Origin: Streptomyces sp. NBC_01428
Lineage (GTDB): Bacteria > Actinomycetota > Actinomycetes > Streptomycetales > Streptomycetaceae
DNA: 64,000 nt
Direction: 5' to 3'
Assembly (NCBI RefSeq): GCF_036231965.1
Contig: NZ_CP109499.1
Coordinates: forward strand, 4,712,001 to 4,776,000
The first letter of the stretch is position 1, and every line of letters starts with the position of its first letter. The position numbers were made by a program, and so were the translations under genes. Positions 34,605 to 42,477 of this stretch are shown piece after piece. Under the pieces are notes generated by a model, which searched no databases, had not been told where the DNA came from, and was given only the letters and a program-made list of their open reading frames with translations.

Positions 34605-34817
34605 ATGCGAGAGATCTTCGACGGTATGCCGTGGTGGGTGAAGTGGGTCGCGGTGCCGGTGATCGCACTGGTGGTGTTCGGTGGCCTCATAGCGAGCGTC
34701 GTCGGCTTCGTCATCGGCCTGCTCTTCAAGCTGCTCGTCTTCGTCGCGCTGGTCGGCGGACTGATCTACATCGTGCGGAAGTTCATGTCGAGTTCGTCCT
34801 CGCGCAGCGACTGGTGA
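34605..34817 (+). CDS. DUF5326-family small membrane protein
   Basis: 70 residues from ATG at 34605 with AAGGACAAAGA upstream. It starts MREIFDGMPWWVKWVAVPV. Two close hydrophobic segments (WVAVPVIALVVFGGLIASVV and IGLLFKLLVFVALVGGLIYI) are followed by a basic/serine tail. No catalytic residue is evident, function unknown. Family assignment is from the characteristic N-terminus and position after the cupin gene in streptomycetes. Confidence 0.78.
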   Translation: MREIFDGMPWWVKWVAVPVIALVVFGGLIASVVGFVIGLLFKLLVFVALVGGLIYIVRKFMSSSSSRSDW

Positions 34818-35028
34818 GGCGTGAGCGGGCGGGCGATCGGTAACGGTGTGGGGGGAAAGGGAACGCAAGGTTCCCTCGGGCGGGGGAAGTTTCCGGCGAG
34901 GACGGCTCTGAGCGGCGGCTGACGGTTAAAGTCCGGAATTCGACGCGGGTGTCGATTCCCGCGGGCAGCGCACACCCCTCCCGTGTTCCCCCGCACGGGC
35001 GGTCCTCCTCGCGCTTCGGGAGTGCCCC

Positions 35029-36114
35029 TTGGCCACGGTTGACACCGCACCCGCACCATCCGCCGCTCCACCCCTTCAGCGATCGGGCGAGCCCGCGGGC
35101 GCTCGTGTCCCTCCGGTGCAACCGCGTACGTCTCCAGGGGAGACGCCCGTGTCCCGGTCGGCGCCGGCCACCTCGGCCTCTCCGCGGGCCCAGACCACTC
35201 CGCGCGCCCCGACGGCGGAATCCCCCGCACCGCGAACGAGGCCGGGGGACGCGCCCACGAGGGGCGTACGTCCGCAGGCCCCCACGCCGCCCGCCGCGGT
35301 GTCCGGAGCGGTACGCACCACGCGCGTCCCTGTTCCGGAGCCCGAAGTCGCCCCCCTGGATCCGCACCCCACCACGCTGATCGGGTCGGTGCAGCGGGCC
35401 ATGCGCCTGCTTGAGGCGGTCTCCTCGCGTGACCAGGGTGCCCCCGCCAAACAGCTCGCCCGGGAGGCCGGACTCGCCCTGCCGACCGCGTACCACCTGC
35501 TGCGCACCCTCGTTCACGAGGGCTATCTGCGCCGCGACAAGGGCCTGTTCTTCCTCGGGGACGCCGCCGAACGCCTGGGCAGCAGCGGCGCCCAGCAGAA
35601 ACGTCGCAGCACGGTGAGCGAGACTCTCGCCCGCTGGCGTGACGCGGTCGGCGCCCCTGTCTACTACGCGATCTACCGTGAGGGCGAGATCGAGGTCATG
35701 TGTGTCGCCGACACTCCCGCGAACCCCGCGGTCGAGGAGTGGGCCGACTTCCGCGAGACCGGACACGCGCACGCGATCGGTCAGTGCCTGCTGTCCCAGT
35801 TGGACGAGAAGTCACGGCGCGACCACCTCTCCCGGTATCCGGTGCAGTCCCTCACGCCGTACACGGTGCGTGACGAAGACCGGCTGCTGCGGCGTCTCGA
35901 ACGGACCGGGCGCATGGAACCGGTCATCGAGCGGCAGGAGTACGCGCTGGGTGCCGTCTGTGCCGCGATCCCGATCACCGTGGGCAGTATTGCCGGGTCA
36001 ATCGGCCTTTCCCTGCCCTCCCACCAAGCCGACCGACTGCTCCTCGCGACGCGAAAGTTGCAGAGTGAAATCGGCCTGGTCCTGGGGTCACTCGGCATCT
36101 CTATCAGTATCTGA
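35029..36114 (+). CDS. ssgR: IclR family regulator SsgR, long N-terminal form
   Basis: 361 residues from TTG at 35029, preceded by CGGGAG. Residues 1 to about 113 are Pro/Ala/Thr/Arg-rich with no fold signal. The IclR winged helix starts at LIGSVQRAMRLLEAVSSRD, with AKQLAREAGLALPTAYHLLRTL as recognition region. The IclR effector domain follows, including IPITVGSIAGSIGLSLPSHQ near the end. Position directly before ssgA identifies it as SsgR, the activator of ssgA in S. coelicolor. Other SsgR proteins are, as I recall, nearer 240 residues, so translation may begin further inside. The even codon bias of the extension argues that it is genuinely coding. Confidence 0.88.
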   Translation: MATVDTAPAPSAAPPLQRSGEPAGARVPPVQPRTSPGETPVSRSAPATSASPRAQTTPRAPTAESPAPRTRPGDAPTRGVRPQAPTPPAAVSGAVRTTRVPVPEPEVAPLDPHPTTLIGSVQRAMRLLEAVSSRDQGAPAKQLAREAGLALPTAYHLLRTLVHEGYLRRDKGLFFLGDAAERLGSSGAQQKRRSTVSETLARWRDAVGAPVYYAIYREGEIEVMCVADTPANPAVEEWADFRETGHAHAIGQCLLSQLDEKSRRDHLSRYPVQSLTPYTVRDEDRLLRRLERTGRMEPVIERQEYALGAVCAAIPITVGSIAGSIGLSLPSHQADRLLLATRKLQSEIGLVLGSLGISISI

Positions 36115-36213
36115 AAACTCACTCCTTGTGATCTGTCGTGCACGTTGAGCAATATTTCAGCTGTGTCAGGGGGACGATTCCTGGCCAGGTGACAGCGAAC
36201 GACGGGGTAGGCG

Positions 36214-36651
36214 ATGCGCGAGTCGGTGCAGGCAGAAGTCATGATGAGCTTCCTCGTGTCTGAGGAGCTGTCCTTCCGCATTCCGGTGGAACTGCGCTAC
36301 GAGACCCGTGATCCGTACGCTGTGCGGCTGACGTTCCACCTGCCCGGTGACGCGCCGGTGACCTGGGCGTTCGGGCGGGAGCTGCTCATCGACGGGGTGG
36401 GCAGGGCATGCGGTGACGGCGATGTGCACATCGCGCCGGCCGACCCCGAGGCGTTCGGCGAAGTACTGATCCGGCTTCAGGTCGGCTCCGACCACGCCCT
36501 GTTCCGGTCGGGAACGGCACCACTCGTCGCCTTCCTCGACCGCACGGACAAGCTCGTACCGCTCGGTCAGGAGCGGTCGCTCGACGGGTTCGACACCTAC
36601 CTGGACGACGCGCTCGACCGCATCCTCGCGGAGGAGCAGAGCGCAGGCTGA
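36214..36651 (+). CDS. ssgA: SsgA, sporulation-specific cell division activator (SALP family)
   Basis: 145 residues from ATG at 36214. The sequence is almost that of S. coelicolor SsgA: MRESVQAEVMMSFLVSEEL, VTWAFGRELLIDGVG, LIRLQVGSDHALFRSGTAP and FLDRTDKLVPLGQE. SALP proteins act before FtsZ ring assembly. SsgA promotes localisation of SsgB and septation of aerial hyphae, and its excess causes hyphal fragmentation. It lies 99 bp after ssgR with its own A/T-richer leader, where SsgR probably binds. Confidence 0.96.
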   Translation: MRESVQAEVMMSFLVSEELSFRIPVELRYETRDPYAVRLTFHLPGDAPVTWAFGRELLIDGVGRACGDGDVHIAPADPEAFGEVLIRLQVGSDHALFRSGTAPLVAFLDRTDKLVPLGQERSLDGFDTYLDDALDRILAEEQSAG

Positions 36652-36736
36652 AACCTCGTCACCCCCGGGCGGAGTAACGCTTCCTCAGCGGGCGCCCGCC
36701 GCGGACAGCCGGGTCCACACGGTCGTCGGGGACGGC

Positions 36737-38386
36737 TCAGCGCTTGCGGCGACGGCCCTTCCCGCTCCGGGCCGGCATCCTGGCGCCCGCGGGCTCCAAG
36801 GAGACGGCCGGGGCCCCCTCACGGTCCGCCGCGACCACCAGAGCGGCCAGCGCGGTCGTCACGGGTACCGCGGCGACCAGGCCGATCGACCCGACCAGCG
36901 TGCGCACGATCTCCTCGGCGACCAGTTCACTGTTGGCGACGGTCCCCACGCTGCTCTGCGCGATCGAGAACAGCAGCAGCAGAGGCAGCGCGGCACCCGC
37001 GTACGCCAGGACGAGCGTGTTGACCACGGACGCGATGTGGTCCCGGCCGATCCGGATGCCCGCCCGATACAGGCCGCGCCAGCCCATCGTGGGGTTCGCC
37101 TCGTGCAGTTCCCAGACAGCCGACGTCTGCGTCACCGTCACGTCGTCGAGCACACCGAGCGAACCGATGATGACCCCGGCCAGCAGCAGACCGCTCATGT
37201 CGATCGACGGGTACAGGCCGTGGATCAGACCGGTGTTGTCGTCCGTGTTGCCGGTCAGGACCGCCCAGTCGATGAAGACGGAGCCCAGGATGCCGATCAG
37301 CAGCAGGGAGAGCAGGGTGCCCACCACCGCGACGGATGTTCGGGCCGACAGCCCGTGGCACATGTAGAGCGCGATCAGCATGATGGCGCTGGAGCCGACG
37401 ACCGCCACGACCAGGGGGTTCGACCCCTGCAGGATCGCGGGCAGGATGAAGAAGTTCAGGATCATGAAGCTGATGGCCAGGGCGACCAGTGCCATGACGC
37501 CGCGCATCCGTCCCACCACCACGACGACCACGGCGAACAGGCCCGCCAAAAGCGCCAGGGGCAGCTTCCGGTTCGCGTCCGTCACCGAGTACTGGAGGTC
37601 CTTCGGGGCCGAGGGCTCATAGGCGACGATGACCTTCTCGTCCTGATGCAACTGCCGTGACTGGTCCGGCTGGACGATCTCCGTGAACGTACGGCCCTTG
37701 TCCTTGCCGGTGTCGATCCGGATGGTCGCCCGCTTGCACTCGCCCGTCGCCTGCTGCTGCGCGGAGGAGCCTTCGGCCGTGGAGGTGTCGCCCGTCGGCG
37801 TCTCCCCCGAGGCGTTCACGGATTTGCAGTCCACCTGGACGATCTTGGTGACCGTCGCGTTCTGGGTCTGCCGGTCGAAGCCGACACCGGAGCGCTCGTG
37901 AGCCGGTGCGCCACCGGGCCACAGCACCACGAGGCCCACGGCGACCGCGGCGGCGAAGGGGATCAGTACCGCTGCGATGACCTTGCGCAGATGCTTCGAG
38001 ACGGGCGCCGCCGGGCCGTGGTTGTGGCTGTGCGAGTGGCCGTGCCCACCGCCCGAGCCCTGTCCGTGGCCACCCCCCGAACCCTGTCCGTGGCCGTCGC
38101 CCGGGCCGTGCCCGTGCCCGTCTTCCGGACCCTGTGCACCCCCCGGGCCTCGGCCCTGGCCGAGGTCCTGCCCCTGCGGGTCACCGTTACCGGGGCCGTC
38201 GTTTCCCCCGCCCGGTCTCGGACGGGGACCGTTTCCGGGCCCCGGACCATGCCCGTATCCCTGACCGTCGGCCGGTCCAGCTCCGTGTCCGCGACCGTTG
38301 CCGGGACCACGTCCACGGCCGTCGTCGGAGCCCGGACGGCGAGGCGGCTCGGACGGTGGGAACGAGGGCTGCTGGGTCGTTGTCAC
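36737..38386 (-). CDS. YibE/F-family membrane protein with a Gly/His-rich N-terminus
   Basis: 549 residues from GTG at 38386. Residues 1 to about 128 consist of Gly/Pro/Asp/His repeats, ending in a His-dense stretch (GGHGHSHSHNHGP). One transmembrane helix (AAVLIPFAAAVAVGLVVLW) leads to an extracellular beta-rich region (about 160-280) with two cysteines. The YibE/F core of about seven helices follows, containing LYPSIDMSGLLLAGVIIGSLGVLDDVTVTQTSAVWEL (quoted in parts) and the GLYRAGIRIGRDHIASVVNTLVLAYAGA pattern. Family function is unknown. The His-rich tail suggests metal contact, but this is only an inference. Convergent with ssgA and divergent from thiC. Confidence 0.88.
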   Translation of the reverse strand: MTTTQQPSFPPSEPPRRPGSDDGRGRGPGNGRGHGAGPADGQGYGHGPGPGNGPRPRPGGGNDGPGNGDPQGQDLGQGRGPGGAQGPEDGHGHGPGDGHGQGSGGGHGQGSGGGHGHSHSHNHGPAAPVSKHLRKVIAAVLIPFAAAVAVGLVVLWPGGAPAHERSGVGFDRQTQNATVTKIVQVDCKSVNASGETPTGDTSTAEGSSAQQQATGECKRATIRIDTGKDKGRTFTEIVQPDQSRQLHQDEKVIVAYEPSAPKDLQYSVTDANRKLPLALLAGLFAVVVVVVGRMRGVMALVALAISFMILNFFILPAILQGSNPLVVAVVGSSAIMLIALYMCHGLSARTSVAVVGTLLSLLLIGILGSVFIDWAVLTGNTDDNTGLIHGLYPSIDMSGLLLAGVIIGSLGVLDDVTVTQTSAVWELHEANPTMGWRGLYRAGIRIGRDHIASVVNTLVLAYAGAALPLLLLFSIAQSSVGTVANSELVAEEIVRTLVGSIGLVAAVPVTTALAALVVAADREGAPAVSLEPAGARMPARSGKGRRRKR

Positions 38387-38464
38387 CGACCGATCATCGC
38401 AAGAACGGCGAGGGCCCCCTGTTCACCGCGCCAGATATGACGCTAGCGTGGAGTCACCTTTGCA

Positions 38465-38600
38465 CACGCGGGAGCTCGGAGCACCGGGCTGAGAGGGCGC
38501 TGACCTCCGTCTTCGCGATGTTTCACATGAAACATCGGCGAACGGAAGCCGCTGCGTCGACCGCCGAACCTGTTACCGGGTAATGCCGGCGTAGGGAGTA
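38465..38600 (+). ncRNA. TPP riboswitch (THI element) of thiC, with a parS-like palindrome in its variable stem
   Basis: Conserved TPP aptamer pieces are in order: GCTGAGAGG at about 38488, CTGACC at about 38500, CGAACCTG at about 38565, and GGTAATGCCGGCGTAGGGA ending at 38597. The 3' end merges with the ribosome site GGGAGTAGG before the thiC ATG, so thiamine pyrophosphate binding should block translation. The variable stem between 38506 and 38546 is an extended hairpin whose tip (38516-38537) is an almost perfect palindrome with a parS-like core. Confidence 0.92.
38519..38534. other. parS-like site inside the TPP riboswitch
   Basis: TGTTTCACATGAAACA: one mismatch (G to A at the centre) to the 16-bp parS. 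The flanks CGA/TCG extend the dyad to 22 bp with a 2-nt centre. Confidence 0.65.
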
Positions 38601-38606
38601 GGTCTC

Positions 38607-40427
38607 ATGACCAACAAGGACGTACGCACGCCTGCCTCCAGCCAGACGGACGGCACTTCGTCGCCGTCTCCGGACGATGAGGCCGGGAAGTCCATCGGCT
38701 GGCACAAGGCGTACGTCGGGGGTACGCGTCCCGATCTGCGCGTGCCGGTCCGTCAGGTGCACCTGACCAATGGGCAGTCCGTGACGCTGTACGACACCTC
38801 CGGCCCGTACACCGATCCGGGCATCGACACGGATGTCCGCCGGGGACTGGCGCCGCTGCGGGAGAACTGGATCATCGCGCGCGGCGACACCGAGGAGTAC
38901 GCGGGCCGTCCCGTCCGCCCGGAGGACGACGGGATCAAGCACACGTCGCCGCGCGGCGGTCTGCGCAACCTCGACGCCGTCTTCCCGGGGAGGCCGCGTC
39001 AGCCCCGACGGGGGCGTTCCGGGCAGGCGGTCACGCAACTCGCGTACGCCCGCCGCGGTGAGGTCACCCCGGAGATGGAGTTCGTCGCCCTCCGGGAGAA
39101 CGTCGAACCGGAGGTCGTGCGCGAGGAGATCGCCGCCGGCCGGGCGGTACTGCCGGTGAACGTCAACCACCCCGAGATCGAGCCGATGATCATCGGCAAG
39201 CGGTTCCTGGTGAAGGTGAACGCCAACATCGGCAACTCCGCGGTCACTTCCTCCATCGAGGAGGAGGTCGAGAAGATGACCTGGGCGACCCACTGGGGCG
39301 CCGATACTGTCATGGACCTGTCTACCGGACGGAACATCCACACCACCCGTGAGTGGGTGCTGCGCAACTCCCCCGTTCCCATCGGAACCGTGCCGCTCTA
39401 CCAGGCGTTGGAGAAGGTCGACGGCCGTGCCGAGGAGCTCACCTGGGAGATCTACAAGGACACGGTCATCGAGCAGGCCGAGCAGGGCGTGGACTACATG
39501 ACGGTCCACGCGGGTGTCCGCCTGGCGTATGTGCCGCTCACCGCGAACCGCAAGACCGGCATCGTCTCGCGCGGTGGTTCGATCATGGCGGCCTGGTGCC
39601 TCGCACACCACCAGGAGTCGTTCCTGTACGAGAACTTCGAGGAACTCTGCGAGATCCTCGCCGCGTACGACGTCACCTACTCGCTCGGCGACGGTCTGCG
39701 GCCCGGCTCCATCGCGGACGCCAACGACGCAGCGCAGTTCGCGGAGTTGAGGACGCTCGGGGAACTCAACACGATCGCGAAGCGTTTCCATGTACAGACG
39801 ATGATCGAAGGCCCGGGACATGTCCCGATGCACAAGATCAAGGAGAACATCGACCTTCAGCAGGAGATCTGTGATGAAGCTCCGTTCTATACGCTCGGCC
39901 CGCTGACCACGGACGTCGCGCCCGCGTACGACCACATCACCTCCGGCATCGGTGCCGCCATGATCGCCTGGTGGGGCACGGCCATGCTCTGCTACGTGAC
40001 GCCCAAGGAGCACCTGGGGCTGCCCAACCGTGACGACGTCAAGACCGGCGTCATCACCTACAAGATCGCCGCCCATGCGGCCGATCTCGCCAAGGGCCAC
40101 CCCCGTGCGCAGGACTGGGACGACGCGCTGTCCGATGCCCGCTTCGAGTTCCGGTGGGAGGACCAGTTCAATCTGGCCCTCGATCCGGACACGGCGCGGG
40201 AGTTCCACGACGAGACTCTTCCGGCCGAGCCGGCCAAGACCGCCCACTTCTGCTCGATGTGCGGACCGAAGTTCTGCTCGATGAAGATCAGCCAGAGCAT
40301 CAACGAACGGTTCGGTGGCGACAAGGCTGCGGGTGCTTCGGAGGCGGAGATCTCCGAGGGCATGCTCCAGAAGTCCCGGGAGTTCGCGGAGGCGGGCAAC
40401 CGCGTCTATCTGCCCCTGGCCGACTGA
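38607..40427 (+). CDS. thiC: Phosphomethylpyrimidine synthase ThiC
   Basis: 606 residues. Radical-SAM enzyme converting 5-aminoimidazole ribotide to the pyrimidine of thiamine. Motifs include KYVGGTRPDLRVPVRQ-like (here KAYVGGTRPDLRVPVRQ), MATHWGADTVMDLSTG-like (TWATHWGADTVMDLSTGR), LYQALEKV, SIMAAWCLAHH, YSLGDGLRPGSIADAND and EGPGHVPMHKI. The C-terminal CSMCGPKFC (CxxCxxxxC) binds the 4Fe-4S cluster. Length is normal. Expression is controlled by the TPP riboswitch directly upstream. Confidence 0.98.
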   Translation: MTNKDVRTPASSQTDGTSSPSPDDEAGKSIGWHKAYVGGTRPDLRVPVRQVHLTNGQSVTLYDTSGPYTDPGIDTDVRRGLAPLRENWIIARGDTEEYAGRPVRPEDDGIKHTSPRGGLRNLDAVFPGRPRQPRRGRSGQAVTQLAYARRGEVTPEMEFVALRENVEPEVVREEIAAGRAVLPVNVNHPEIEPMIIGKRFLVKVNANIGNSAVTSSIEEEVEKMTWATHWGADTVMDLSTGRNIHTTREWVLRNSPVPIGTVPLYQALEKVDGRAEELTWEIYKDTVIEQAEQGVDYMTVHAGVRLAYVPLTANRKTGIVSRGGSIMAAWCLAHHQESFLYENFEELCEILAAYDVTYSLGDGLRPGSIADANDAAQFAELRTLGELNTIAKRFHVQTMIEGPGHVPMHKIKENIDLQQEICDEAPFYTLGPLTTDVAPAYDHITSGIGAAMIAWWGTAMLCYVTPKEHLGLPNRDDVKTGVITYKIAAHAADLAKGHPRAQDWDDALSDARFEFRWEDQFNLALDPDTAREFHDETLPAEPAKTAHFCSMCGPKFCSMKISQSINERFGGDKAAGASEAEISEGMLQKSREFAEAGNRVYLPLAD

Positions 40428-40515
40428 CCTGCTCCGCGGGTCGCGGTCCGGGGAGCCGAACCCCCGGGCCGTGGCCGGCGGGCAGCCGAGAGGCAGTCGG
40501 TGCGGGGCCGTTCGG

Positions 40516-40911
40516 TCATGCCGGGGCGTCCTGCGGATACCAGCGCAGTTCCACGGTGTTGCCGTCCGGGTCGCGGACATAGAGCGAGGTGGCCGTGCCC
40601 CGGGCGCCGAAGCGCGGGGCGGGTCCGTCGAGGACGGTGAAGGTGCCGGCGGCGACCACCTCGTCCCAGTCCAGCGGTTCCACCGCCAGACAGATGTGGT
40701 CGACGTTCGCCTCCCCTCGGGCGCCGGCGACCAGGTCGATGATGGTCTCCTCGGTGACCCGCACCGACGGGAACGGGGCCTGACCGATCCGCCACTCGGC
40801 GACGCGGACCGGTTCCAGACCCAGGACGCCGATGTAGAAGTCCAGGGAACGCTCGACGTCTTCGACGGTGAGCACCAGGTGGTCGAAGGCCTTCACGCGG
40901 ACGGAGCTCAT
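40516..40911 (-). CDS. VOC family protein (glyoxalase/bleomycin-resistance fold)
   Basis: 131 residues from ATG at 40911. Two beta-alpha-beta-beta-beta modules: FDHLVLTVEDVERSLDFYIGVLGL with the metal-ligand His, and DHICLAVEPLDWDEV plus DPDGNTVELRWY with the ligand Glu. Metal-dependent lyase, dioxygenase or resistance protein; which one cannot be told. Its start overlaps the stop of the DUF1801-type gene (TGA/ATG overlap), so the two are coupled. Confidence 0.9.
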   Translation of the reverse strand: MSSVRVKAFDHLVLTVEDVERSLDFYIGVLGLEPVRVAEWRIGQAPFPSVRVTEETIIDLVAGARGEANVDHICLAVEPLDWDEVVAAGTFTVLDGPAPRFGARGTATSLYVRDPDGNTVELRWYPQDAPA

Positions 40912-41270
40912 GACGCCTCCAGTGCCACGGCGCGGCGGAGCCACTCGGCGAACAGGGCCGGGTCGATCTCGTCGACCCGGCTGAGCTTCACGGAGGCCAT
41001 CCGGCGGGAACCGGCCACCAGCCGCCCCGAGGGGTCGGCCAGATCCTGACCGCGCCAGAGACCGAAGGTGACGTAGGACGTATAGGCCCTGAGCAGGCAG
41101 ACCGGCGTCCGGCCGGGTCTGTCGCCGAGGCTCCACGTGGGGTGTCCGTGCCACAGGGCGCCGGAAGCCTCGGGGAGGGCGGAGTCGATGACGGGGCGGA
41201 TCTTGTCGGCGATCTCGCGCAGCGGACCGTCGAGGTTGTCCAGGTAGGAGGTGATGTCCGAGGCAGTCAT
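40908..41270 (-). CDS. DUF1801 (YdhG-like) domain protein
   Basis: 120 residues from ATG at 41270. It starts MTASDITSYLDNLDGPLREIA, has PEASGALWHGHPTWSLGD in the middle, and ends in DPALFAEWLRRAVAL. This resembles the YdhG/DUF1801 fold of small iron-chaperone-like proteins, but the function of this member is unknown. Overlaps the VOC gene start and is divergent from a LysR regulator (181-bp gap), which may control the pair. Confidence 0.75.
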   Translation of the reverse strand: MTASDITSYLDNLDGPLREIADKIRPVIDSALPEASGALWHGHPTWSLGDRPGRTPVCLLRAYTSYVTFGLWRGQDLADPSGRLVAGSRRMASVKLSRVDEIDPALFAEWLRRAVALEAS

Positions 41271-41451
41271 GCGGTTCCCGTTCAGGAGGGAGCATCTGGG
41301 AGGGGCTCGTCGAAGGGTGAGGAGACAAGAGCCTGGCCGGGATTGTCCCGAAAGGCCGTGGTGATGCCTTCTACGATCCGCCGTGCGGCAGCCGCCATCA
41401 AGGCAGGATCGGTGTGCGACCGTTGAGCGAGATTTAACGCCGGGAGGAATC

Positions 41452-42339
41452 GTGCTGGAGCGGCAGGAGATCGAGACCTTCCTGGCACTGGCCGAGGAGC
41501 TGCACTTCGGCCGCACCGCCGAGCGATTGCTGATCACGACCGGACGCGTCAGTCAGGTGATCAAGAAGGTCGAGCGCCAGGTGGGCGGCACGCTGTTCGA
41601 ACGTAACAGCCGCTCGGTCCGGCTCACCCCCATCGGACGCCGGCTGGCCGACGACCTGGTGCCCCTGGTCGCGGCGATGGACGAGGCGCTGCGGCGGGCA
41701 AAGGACGCCAGCCGCGGGGTCTCCGGGGAATTGCGCGTCGCCTTCCTCGGCGAGTGGACGGCACCGGCACTGCTCAGAGCCGTCGCGCTGTTCGGGGAGC
41801 GCCACCCGGACTGTCGTGTCGATGTGCGAGAGGTCCAGCTGGCCAACTCGCGGGCCAGCCTGGTGGACGGCTCGATCGACCTCCTGCTCGCGTCGTACCC
41901 CTTCGACGGGATGGCCTGCGGGCCCGCGCTGCTGCGGGAGAGACGCGTCCTCGCCGTGGCCGCCGATCATCCGCTCGCCTGCGAGAAGGGTGTGTCCGTC
42001 GAAGTGCTCGCGGAGTACCCCGTCGTGCAGTACCCGCACGTGACCTCGGCGGGGTTCAAGCGGGACCGCACGCCGGACCGTACTCCGTCGGGCAGACCTG
42101 TTCCGAAGGGTCCGGTCGGCGAGTCGTTCTCGGAGATGTTGACCCTCGTCGCGATGGGGCGGGGCGTTCTACCGGTGGGGGACCACTCCCGGCAGTACTA
42201 CCCCCGGCCCGATGTCGCCTACGTGCCCCTGCTTGACGCGCCGCCGATCGAGAGGGGGCTGATCTGGAGTGAGGCCAACACCACGGAGCGGTTGCGCGCG
42301 TTCGTCCGGGCTGCGACGGACGCGACCGGCTCCGTCTGA
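41452..42339 (+). CDS. LysR family transcriptional regulator
   Basis: 295 residues from GTG at 41452, with GGGAGGAAT upstream. HTH: LERQEIETFLALAEELHFGRTAERLLITTGRVSQVIKKVE (quoted in parts), then RNSRSVRLTPIGRRL. Effector domain ELRVAFLGEW onward. Divergent placement suggests control of the DUF1801-VOC pair. Ligand unknown. Confidence 0.92.
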   Translation: MLERQEIETFLALAEELHFGRTAERLLITTGRVSQVIKKVERQVGGTLFERNSRSVRLTPIGRRLADDLVPLVAAMDEALRRAKDASRGVSGELRVAFLGEWTAPALLRAVALFGERHPDCRVDVREVQLANSRASLVDGSIDLLLASYPFDGMACGPALLRERRVLAVAADHPLACEKGVSVEVLAEYPVVQYPHVTSAGFKRDRTPDRTPSGRPVPKGPVGESFSEMLTLVAMGRGVLPVGDHSRQYYPRPDVAYVPLLDAPPIERGLIWSEANTTERLRAFVRAATDATGSV

Positions 42340-42477
42340 GGCGGGTCCCGTTCCGAGCGGACGCGGCCGGGGCCGGCGTCGCCGCTCCCGGCGGAGACGG
42401 GCCGAAGGATGAAGGCGCGTGCACCTAGTTGTGTATCGGGCGGGCCCGGTGCGCGGTTCTCTGGGCAGACTGGGCGC

